DNA from: an uncultured Collinsella sp.
Lineage (GTDB): Bacteria; Actinomycetota; Coriobacteriia; Coriobacteriales; Coriobacteriaceae
Assembly: GCA_900548255.1 (NCBI GenBank)
Contig: URKH01000102.1
Coordinates: 1-5,063, forward strand
Reading direction: 5' to 3'
DNA: 5,063 bases
The translations under genes were made by a program, and so were the position numbers. The notes beneath the pieces are model-generated. The model was not told the origin of the DNA. It did not search any database and saw nothing but the letters and a program-made list of their open reading frames with translations. Below, in pieces: positions 1-5,063 of the stretch (within the stretch, counting starts at the first letter, position 1; each line of letters begins with the position of its first letter).

Positions 1-329
1 ACGAGCGCGGCTACACCTTGCTGGAGCAGGGTTATCGTTGCACCGAGGGCGAGGCCGATCTGGTGCTGCTCGATGAGCTCGACGATGTCGTGGTGATGGC
101 CGAGGTCAAGACCAGACGCGTTGCACTGGATTGCAGCACGCGGGTCTTTCCCGAGGAGGCCGTGGACGCTCAAAAGCAACGCCGCTACCGCCGCATCGCA
201 AGTTGCTATCTCATGGAGCATTATCCGCTCAAGGCGATTCGCTTCGATGCCGTGGGTGTCACCATTCGTGGCGGGCATATCGCTGAGATCGAGCATCAGT
301 ACAACGCGTTCGATTGGCAGGTGTCGTGA
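1..329 (+). CDS. yraN: YraN family (UPF0102) nuclease-fold protein, 5' end cut off by the window
   Basis: The reading frame is open from the first base (first whole codon at base 3) to a TGA at 327-329, giving 108 visible residues. The family is usually about 115-130 residues, so roughly 15-20 N-terminal residues lie outside; the in-frame TTG at 18 falls inside the conserved domain and is not the start. The YraN signature is visible: a GYTLLEQGYR strand, then GEADLVLLD, then VVVMAEVKTRR. The E, D and E-x-K of these segments match the PD-(D/E)XK-like core of the family (GEIDLI...FVEVKxR in typical members). Further on, the EEAVDAQKQRRYRRIASCYL helix and the RFDAVGV strand are also family hallmarks. 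The cellular role is not settled; a nuclease activity is inferred from the fold. Its stop shares one base with the comM start, which implies an operon and places it with DNA-uptake and recombination genes. Confidence 0.88.
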   Translation, partial: ERGYTLLEQGYRCTEGEADLVLLDELDDVVVMAEVKTRRVALDCSTRVFPEEAVDAQKQRRYRRIASCYLMEHYPLKAIRFDAVGVTIRGGHIAEIEHQYNAFDWQVS

Positions 330-1852
330 TGGCGTTCGAGACGTTTGCCGTTCACGCGGCCTGCATCCGTGGCGTCGAGGCGATTCACGTCACGGTCGAG
401 GTCTCGCTTGCCGGTGGTGTTCCGGGCATCCAAATGCTCGGCATTCCGAGTATGGAGGTGATGGAGTCACGCGGTCGTATTCGCTGCGCGATGCGCTCCG
501 CCGGGTTCGAGATCCCACGCTCGGGCATTACGGTCAACCTAGCGCCCGGCGATATTCGCAAGACCGGTAGCGGCTTTGATCTGCCCATCGCCATCGCGGT
601 TCTGGCGGCCGATGGGCAGATTCCCCGTGACAACCTCGATCGCTGCCTTATCGCCGGCGAGCTCGGCTTGGACGGTACGGTGCTTCCCGTCAAGGGCGAG
701 GTGGCGTTTCAGTTATTGGCGCGTGATATGGGGCTGTCCTTTATCGCCGGCAGGTCCGATCAGCATGTGCCGCTTGCGGGCGTGGATTGCGGATTTATCG
801 ATCATTTGTCTCAGCTTGCCCATGGCATGGGCGATGCCGCGCGGCACTACTTGGATTCTGAAGTGCTCGAGGCGACCTTTGAGCCCGAACTCGACTATGC
901 CGACGTACTGGGGCAGGAGGTCGCCAAGCGCGGCATGGCACTGGCGGCAGCGGGTGAGCTCGGTTTGCTTATGATCGGGTCCCCGGGATCGGGCAAGACG
1001 ATGCTCGCGCGTCGTATGACCGGCATCCTGCCCGAGCTTTCCGTTGAGGATCAACAGGAGGCGCTGTGCATCCATTCGGTCTTGGGTGAGAACATCGATG
1101 GCTTGTTGGCGGGGCACCGGCCCTTCCGCAGTCCCCACCACAGTATTTCGACCGCAGGCCTTATCGGCGGCGGGCGCCCGGTGCACCCGGGTGAGATCAG
1201 CCTTGCTCATGGCGGCGTGCTCTTTTTGGACGAGCTTGCCGAGTTTCCCACGGGTGTGCTGCAGACGCTGCGTCAGCCCATCGAACGCGGCTATGTGAGG
1301 ATCGTGCGCGTCGACGGGGCCTTTACCTTCCCGTCGCGCTTTCAGCTGCTGGCTGCGAGTAACCCTTGCCCCTGCGGCTTTTTGGGCGATCGCGAGGTGC
1401 CGTGTCGCTGCTCGGCGGCGATGGTCGAGCGCTATCGGTCTAAACTGTGCGGTCCTTTGGCCGACCGTATCGACATGATGATCGATGTGACCCGTCCCGA
1501 CCCCCAAGTGATTATCGAGGGTGCGGAGGGTATGTCGTCTGCCGAGTTACGTGACTACGTTGTGCGCGGTCGCGCTTTTCGCGCTTGGCGCGAATCCCGT
1601 ATGGACGATGCGGATGCCGAGGCCGAGGATGACGAGACACGGTCCATTGACGGCGTCGTTTCGACCTTTGAGCTCGATGATGCGGCAGAGAAGTGTGTGC
1701 TCGGCCTGTCGAAGCGCACACATCTCACGGGTCGCGGCATCGTGCGACTGGTGCGTATCGCGCGTACAATCGCCGACGTCGCCGAGAGCGAGCAAGTGAC
1801 GCAGGACCACGTGCTCGAGGCAGCGATGTACCAGGGAAGGAGGGACCAATGA
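329..1852 (+). CDS. comM: ComM/YifB family AAA+ ATPase (Mg-chelatase-like branch-migration helicase)
   Basis: 507 residues from the ATG at 329, the usual length for ComM/YifB. The N-terminal Lon-S16-like ChlI domain (about 15-140) carries the family segments ESRGRIRCAMRSAGFEIP, ITVNLAPGDIRKTGSGFDLP and AGELGLDG. The AAA+ Mg-chelatase domain (about 190-390) has Walker A GSPGSGKT (217-224, Lys223), FRSPHHSIS (from 266), Walker B GVLFLDE (Asp301, Glu302), a sensor-1 strand ending in Asn345, and GPLADRID. Two cysteine pairs (347/349 and 359/361) are typical of the family and may bind metal. The C-terminal helical domain ends in LTGRGIVRLVRIARTIADVA. In other bacteria ComM forms a hexameric helicase that drives branch migration when transformed DNA is integrated; the same role is inferred here. 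An upstream TTG at 314 is possible, but the ATG at 329 fits the family N-terminus and the TGATG coupling with yraN. The Shine-Dalgarno (AGGTG, 319-323) is weak, so translation probably depends on yraN. An acidic stretch near 424-437 is unusual. Confidence 0.96.
   Translation: MAFETFAVHAACIRGVEAIHVTVEVSLAGGVPGIQMLGIPSMEVMESRGRIRCAMRSAGFEIPRSGITVNLAPGDIRKTGSGFDLPIAIAVLAADGQIPRDNLDRCLIAGELGLDGTVLPVKGEVAFQLLARDMGLSFIAGRSDQHVPLAGVDCGFIDHLSQLAHGMGDAARHYLDSEVLEATFEPELDYADVLGQEVAKRGMALAAAGELGLLMIGSPGSGKTMLARRMTGILPELSVEDQQEALCIHSVLGENIDGLLAGHRPFRSPHHSISTAGLIGGGRPVHPGEISLAHGGVLFLDELAEFPTGVLQTLRQPIERGYVRIVRVDGAFTFPSRFQLLAASNPCPCGFLGDREVPCRCSAAMVERYRSKLCGPLADRIDMMIDVTRPDPQVIIEGAEGMSSAELRDYVVRGRAFRAWRESRMDDADAEAEDDETRSIDGVVSTFELDDAAEKCVLGLSKRTHLTGRGIVRLVRIARTIADVAESEQVTQDHVLEAAMYQGRRDQ
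1837..1843 (+). promoter_or_regulatory. Strong ribosome binding site of dprA
   Basis: AAGGAGG lies inside the last codons of comM. It is 5 bases before the first ATG (1849) and 8 bases before the second (1852) of the ATGATG pair. It is the best Shine-Dalgarno match in the window. It allows dprA to be started independently as well as by coupling to the comM stop at 1850-1852. The spacing slightly favours the second ATG but does not exclude the first. Confidence 0.85.
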
Positions 1853-2784
1853 TGGCCGAGGGGACCTACGAGCTGCATCCAGGTGATGCGTTGTATCCCG
1901 AGACCGTTTTGGAGCTTTCTGATGTACCCCAGACGCTCTATGTGCGCGGCAACCCCGAGGTGCTTTCGACGCCCGCGCTCTCCATCATCGGCGCGCGCAA
2001 GGCCTCGCCGTATGGTCTTGCCGTGGCAGAGCTTGCGGCAAAGGTGGCGGTCGAGGCGGGAGTGACGGTAGTTTCGGGCGGCGCGGTCGGTTGTGACCAG
2101 GCCTCGGGTTGGGCTGCGGTCAACGCTGGCGGCAAACACGTCGTGGTGCTGGGGACGGGCGCCGACGTGGTCTATCCGCGCTCGAGCGCGGGGCTTATTA
2201 CGCGCACGCTCGATACGGGTGGCGCGGTCGTGTCGATCTCCCCGTGGGGCATGGGTCCGCGCAAGTTTGCCTTTCCGCGCCGCAATCGCGTGATCGCGGC
2301 CCTGTCGCAAGCCCTCTTTGTATCCGAGGCGGGTATGCCTTCCGGGACGTTTTCTACAGCCGAGGCTGCTATGGATTTGGGGCGAGAACTTCTCGCTGTG
2401 CCGGGGTCGATCCTATCGCCCGAGTCGCGTGGCACGAATTACCTCATTGCGAACGGTGCCTGCTGCATCATCGACGAGGAATCTATCGAGATGGCTATCT
2501 CACGCATCTACGGCACTCTGCGCTACTCGCGCCCCGATGCTCCCGGCATTGCCGACCTGGATCAAACACAGCAGACCGTGATGCATGCGCTCATCGCCTC
2601 TCCGCTCAAGGTCGACGACATCGCGGCGCTCGTCTCGCTCGATGCTGTCGGCGTACTCAAACTCTTGGGTTCGCTTGAACTCGAGGGCCTTATCGAGCGC
2701 ATGATGGATGGAAGGTATGCGCCCTCCAAGTTTGCCCTTCACGCCCAGACGCCCTTCGGTCACAATGGAAAACGTGTCAATTAG
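1849..2784 (+). CDS. dprA: DNA-processing protein DprA (RecA loader), short form with divergent motifs
   Basis: 311 residues from the first ATG at 1849, or 310 from the ATG at 1852. DprA binds incoming single-stranded DNA in the cytoplasm and loads RecA during transformation. The Rossmann-like core covers about 10-225: YPETVLELSDVPQTLYVRGN, GARKAS (48-53, with the expected DNA-binding arginine), LGTGADVVYP (101-110), FPRRNRVIAALS (142-153), SGTFSTAEAAMDLGRELLAVPG (165 on) and GTNYLIANGA. A winged-helix domain follows at about 237-293. The N-terminal SAM/HhH domain of about 60 residues found in many DprA proteins is absent, because the core begins about 10 residues after the start. The usual SGLARGID..AH segment reads SGGAVGCDQASGW (76-88), and the usual LSE reads VSI. 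Its start overlaps the comM stop by 4 bases and it has a strong ribosome binding site. It is clearly DprA-family; whether it still works in transformation cannot be told from the sequence. Confidence 0.94.
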   Translation: MMAEGTYELHPGDALYPETVLELSDVPQTLYVRGNPEVLSTPALSIIGARKASPYGLAVAELAAKVAVEAGVTVVSGGAVGCDQASGWAAVNAGGKHVVVLGTGADVVYPRSSAGLITRTLDTGGAVVSISPWGMGPRKFAFPRRNRVIAALSQALFVSEAGMPSGTFSTAEAAMDLGRELLAVPGSILSPESRGTNYLIANGACCIIDEESIEMAISRIYGTLRYSRPDAPGIADLDQTQQTVMHALIASPLKVDDIAALVSLDAVGVLKLLGSLELEGLIERMMDGRYAPSKFALHAQTPFGHNGKRVN

Positions 2785-2791
2785 AAAGGTG
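2785..2791 (+). promoter_or_regulatory. Ribosome binding site of trmFO
   Basis: AAAGGTG starts directly after the dprA TAG (2782-2784) and lies 7 bases before the ATG at 2799. It resembles a Shine-Dalgarno with the central bases missing, so it is moderate in strength. It supports the ATG at 2799 over an in-frame TTG at 2793, which would be only one base from the site. The whole dprA-trmFO gap is 14 bases, leaving no room for a promoter or terminator. Confidence 0.7.
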
Positions 2792-2798
2792 TTTGCAG

Positions 2799-4136
2799 AT
2801 GCAGTTCGATCAGGTGACGGTTATCGGTGGCGGTCTGGCGGGTTCGGAGTGCGCGATTCAGCTGGCAGACCGCGGGTTTGCCGTAAAGCTGCGCGAGATG
2901 CGCCCCCAGGTGAGCTCCCCGGCCCACCATACCGATCACCTGGCAGAGCTCGTCTGTTCCAATTCGTTTAAATCGACCCGTCCGGACTCTGCGGCGGGCT
3001 TGTTAAAGGCCGAGCTTGAGCGCATGGGTTCAGTCCTGCTCGATTGCGCCCATCGCGCGGCTGTTCCCGCCGGTGGCGCCTTGGCGGTCGACCGCGTCAA
3101 GTTTTCCGAGCTTGTCGAGGCCGAGGTTGCCGCCCGTCCCAATATCGAGGTCGTGCACGGCGAGGTCACGCAGATTCCCGAGGGCCACGTGGTCATTGCC
3201 GCGGGCCCGCTGTGTTCACCGGCGCTGAGCGAAGAGGTCATGAAGCTCGTCGGTGGCGACGCCCTTGCGTTCTTCGATGCCGCGGCGCCGATCGTCGATG
3301 CCTCCACGCTCGATATGGACGTGCTGTTTTCGCAGTCGCGCTACGAGGAGCAGGGGAGCGGCGACTATCTCAACGCTCCGCTCAACAAGGAGGAGTACGA
3401 GGCCTTTATCGAGGCACTTACCACGGCCGACCGCGTGGTGCTCAAAGACTTTGAGGGCGGCGATCTGTTTCAGGCCTGCCAACCTGCCGAGGAAGTTGCG
3501 CGCACCGGCAAGGACGCCATTCGCTTTGGCGCCATGAAGCCCGTCGGCCTCACCGACCCGCGTACCGGACGTCGCCCTTGGGCGGCGATTCAGCTGCGTG
3601 CCGAGAACAAGGAGAAGACCGCCTATAACCTGGTGGGCTTCCAGACCAACCTGACCTTTGGCGAGCAGAAGCGCGTCTTCCATATGGTGCCGGGTCTGGA
3701 GAACGCTGAGTTCTTCCGCTACGGTGTCATGCACCGCAATACCTTTGTCGACGCCCCGCACGTGCTCGATGGCACCTTTGCCGTGCCTGGTACCGGCGTG
3801 CGCCTGGCCGGTCAGATCACCGGCACCGAGGGGTACATGGAAGCCGTGGCGACCGGTCTGCTCGCGGCGCTCAACACCTATGCCGAGGCTATCGGCGCCG
3901 CGGGCGTCGAGTTGCCCCGCGTGGGCGCCCTGGGCGCGCTCGTGGGCTATGCGACCGATCCTGCCACCGTGGGCTACCAGCCCATGCATGTCAACTTTGG
4001 CCTGGTGCCGCCACTCGAGGATGGTAAGCGCCGCAGCAAGCGCGACCGCTACCAGGCCTATGCGGACCGTGCGCTCGAGGCCCTTGATGCCTATCTGGCC
4101 ACTCGCCCCGATCTGTTTGGAGGCGACCGGTCATAG
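2799..4136 (+). CDS. trmFO: Methylenetetrahydrofolate-tRNA-(uracil-5-)-methyltransferase TrmFO
   Basis: 445 residues, the normal family length. TrmFO uses 5,10-methylenetetrahydrofolate, FAD and NAD(P)H to methylate U54 in the tRNA T-loop (m5U54), in the cytoplasm. The N-terminal FAD-binding motif VIGGGLAGSE is at 8-17. Cys53, in LVCSNSFKS, and Cys227, in FQACQPAEE, sit where the two functionally important cysteines of the Bacillus and Thermus enzymes lie. Other family blocks are GAMKPVGL (244-251), VGFQTNLTFGEQKRVF (279-294), RYGVMHRNTF (307-316) and the C-terminal FAD-contact segment GQITGTEGYMEAVATGLLAALN (338-359). The GLAGSE and CSNS motifs separate it from its paralogue MnmG/GidA. The ATG at 2799 has a suitably spaced ribosome binding site. 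It follows dprA by 14 bases and its TAG overlaps the probable xerC start. The trmFO-xerC pair is also adjacent in Bacillus-type genomes, which supports both calls. No odd substitutions were noticed. Confidence 0.97.
   Translation: MQFDQVTVIGGGLAGSECAIQLADRGFAVKLREMRPQVSSPAHHTDHLAELVCSNSFKSTRPDSAAGLLKAELERMGSVLLDCAHRAAVPAGGALAVDRVKFSELVEAEVAARPNIEVVHGEVTQIPEGHVVIAAGPLCSPALSEEVMKLVGGDALAFFDAAAPIVDASTLDMDVLFSQSRYEEQGSGDYLNAPLNKEEYEAFIEALTTADRVVLKDFEGGDLFQACQPAEEVARTGKDAIRFGAMKPVGLTDPRTGRRPWAAIQLRAENKEKTAYNLVGFQTNLTFGEQKRVFHMVPGLENAEFFRYGVMHRNTFVDAPHVLDGTFAVPGTGVRLAGQITGTEGYMEAVATGLLAALNTYAEAIGAAGVELPRVGALGALVGYATDPATVGYQPMHVNFGLVPPLEDGKRRSKRDRYQAYADRALEALDAYLATRPDLFGGDRS
4118..4123 (+). promoter_or_regulatory. 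Ribosome binding site that points to a non-standard xerC start
   Basis: TGGAGG lies within the last codons of trmFO, 9 bases before the ATA at 4133 and 21 bases before the CTG at 4145. No other good Shine-Dalgarno is seen near the 5' end of the xerC frame. Its position therefore favours a start at or very near 4133, on top of the trmFO stop codon. Confidence 0.6.
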
Positions 4137-5053
4137 CCTTTGACCTGTACGACACCGTCGACTCGTTTATCGCCTATATCGCACGTGTCGAGGGGCTTTC
4201 TCCCAATACGGTGACGGCCTATGGCTCGAGGCTGGAGCGCTTTGCTGCCTGGTGCGAGCGCGAGGATATTGATGCTTTCGCTGCCGACGTGCGCACCATT
4301 CGTCGCTATCTTGCCGAGCTTTCGCGTGAGCAGGTGGCTCCCCGAACGCTTGCGGCGCATCTGTCGGCTATCCGATCGCTCTATCGATGGATGGCTGCCG
4401 AGGGGGTCGTGGAGGGCGATGCAGTCTCGGCGATCGCATCGCCCAAGCTGCCGCGTGACCTGCCGGGCGTCCTTACGACCAAGCAGGTCGAGGCGCTGCT
4501 CAAGACGCCTGATACCTCAACACCCGCGGGACTGCGCGATGCGGCGATGCTCGAGCTGCTCTATGCCTCAGGCGCCCGTATCTCTGAGCTCGCAGCACTC
4601 AATGTGGAGTCCATTGCGTGGTCCGAAAGCACGCTGCGCCTGTGGGGCAAGGGGAGCAAAGAACGTATCGTCCCTCTGTATCGTCGTGCGCTCGAGGCGA
4701 CGCGTCTCTATATTGAGGAGGGGAGGCCGGAGTTGCTCGCTCAGGCAAAGCGTCGTGACCCCGCTACCGGGCCGCATCCGCTGCTTATATCGGCGCGCGG
4801 TAATCGCATGAGTGCCGCCATGCTCAGGCGGCGGTTTCATATGCTGGCGACGCTCGCCGGCATTCCGGCCGACATCGCCCCGCATGCGATGCGCCATACC
4901 TTTGCGACCGACTTGCTCGAGGGCGGCGCGGACCTGCGCTCGGTTCAAGAGCTGCTAGGTCATGCGAGCCTGTCCACGACGCAGATCTACACGCATCTCA
5001 CACCCGATCGGCTTAAGCGGGCTGTGGCTCAAGCCCATCCCCGCGGCGAATAG
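4133..5053 (+). CDS. xerC: Tyrosine recombinase XerC (XerC/XerD family)
   Basis: 306 residues if started at the ATA at 4133. XerC and XerD together resolve chromosome dimers at the dif site. The N-terminal SAM-like DNA-binding domain runs from about 6 to 90 and includes FIAYIARVEGLSPNTVTAYG. The catalytic domain starts near LTTKQVEALL (114). All six catalytic residues are present: Arg149 (SGARISEL), Lys173 (GKGSKER), His251 and Arg254 (HAMRH), His277 (LLGHASLSTTQ) and the nucleophile Tyr286 (IYTHL). Their spacing (24, 3, 23 and 9 residues for R-K, H-R, R-H and H-Y) equals that of E. coli XerD. The first standard start codon, GTG at 4211, would remove 26 residues of the conserved N-terminal domain, so the real start must be non-standard: ATA at 4133 (with a TGGAGG site 9 bases upstream) or, less likely, CTG at 4145. 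XerC rather than XerD is chosen from the position after trmFO and the VQELLGHASLSTTQIYTHL segment; an integrase of a mobile element is unlikely in this context. Confidence 0.93.
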   Translation: MAFDLYDTVDSFIAYIARVEGLSPNTVTAYGSRLERFAAWCEREDIDAFAADVRTIRRYLAELSREQVAPRTLAAHLSAIRSLYRWMAAEGVVEGDAVSAIASPKLPRDLPGVLTTKQVEALLKTPDTSTPAGLRDAAMLELLYASGARISELAALNVESIAWSESTLRLWGKGSKERIVPLYRRALEATRLYIEEGRPELLAQAKRRDPATGPHPLLISARGNRMSAAMLRRRFHMLATLAGIPADIAPHAMRHTFATDLLEGGADLRSVQELLGHASLSTTQIYTHLTPDRLKRAVAQAHPRGE

Positions 5054-5063
5054 TGGCTGGGAC

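Noticed and set aside
314..328. TTG at 314 as the comM start, adding five residues
   Set aside because: The ATG at 329 fits the family N-terminus, overlaps the yraN stop as TGATG, and has AGGTG five bases upstream; the TTG has no such support.
713..1507. A 264-codon open frame on the minus strand opposite comM
   Set aside because: The plus-strand frame encodes unmistakable ComM motifs. The antisense product is rich in Arg, His and Gln with no recognisable domain, as expected for a shadow frame in GC-rich DNA.
1555..2310. A 251-codon minus-strand frame across the comM-dprA junction
   Set aside because: It spans two well-supported plus-strand genes and its product is Arg/His/Ala rich without a domain; a composition artefact.
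2109..2678. A 189-codon plus-strand frame inside dprA
   Set aside because: It is an out-of-frame reading of dprA core and winged-helix sequence, with an Arg/Cys/His-rich product and no ribosome binding site.
3216..3989. A 257-codon open frame on the minus strand opposite trmFO
   Set aside because: It lies wholly within trmFO, has no recognisable motif and has the composition of an antisense shadow of a gene with G/C-rich third positions.
4211..4213. GTG at 4211 as the xerC start
   Set aside because: It would delete 26 residues including the conserved LSPNT helix of the N-terminal DNA-binding domain, and there is no Shine-Dalgarno in front of it.
4088..5053. xerC as a phage or element integrase with attachment site nearby
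   Set aside because: The gene sits in a conserved housekeeping order after trmFO, has XerC/D length and motifs, and no tRNA gene, direct repeat or excisionase gene is seen.
5054..5063. A terminator after xerC
   Set aside because: Only ten bases follow the stop codon, with no hairpin or T-run visible; the region beyond is outside the window.

Overview
The window is a compact, gene-dense, same-strand stretch of a high-GC (roughly 60% by eye) bacterial chromosome. Five genes lie head to tail with almost no non-coding DNA: the 3' part of a YraN-family gene, comM, dprA, trmFO and a xerC-type tyrosine recombinase. The codon bias is strongly towards G or C at third positions. A folate-dependent TrmFO, which is mostly a Firmicutes-type enzyme, sits in a high-GC genome next to yraN-comM-dprA. 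Together these suggest a Coriobacteriia actinobacterium, perhaps Collinsella-like. That placement is inference from gene content and order and was not checked by a search.

Layout: 1-329 yraN (5' end outside the window); 329-1852 comM (stop and start share one base); 1849-2784 dprA (ATGA-type overlap with comM, strong Shine-Dalgarno); 2785-2798 a 14-base gap carrying the trmFO ribosome binding site; 2799-4136 trmFO; 4133-5053 xerC (best start is a non-standard ATA overlapping the trmFO stop codon); 5054-5063 nothing recognisable. There is no intergenic stretch long enough to hold an RNA gene. I see no promoter, terminator, CRISPR array, insertion sequence or repeat family. The five genes are probably one transcription unit with coupled translation, with its promoter upstream of the window.

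How the genes fit together: ComM (hexameric branch-migration helicase) and DprA (RecA loader on incoming single strands) are the core of strand processing in natural transformation and recombination. YraN is a small nuclease-fold protein often found beside them. TrmFO makes the m5U54 base of tRNA and is linked to the others by conserved gene order rather than by pathway. XerC resolves chromosome dimers at dif with a XerD partner. The set resembles the Firmicutes rnhB/yraN-comM-dprA-topA-trmFO-xerC region, but without topA.

This is mostly an ordinary housekeeping and competence region, and I find no convincing new system. The points worth a second look are the start of xerC, the divergent motifs and short N-terminus of DprA, and the missing topA.
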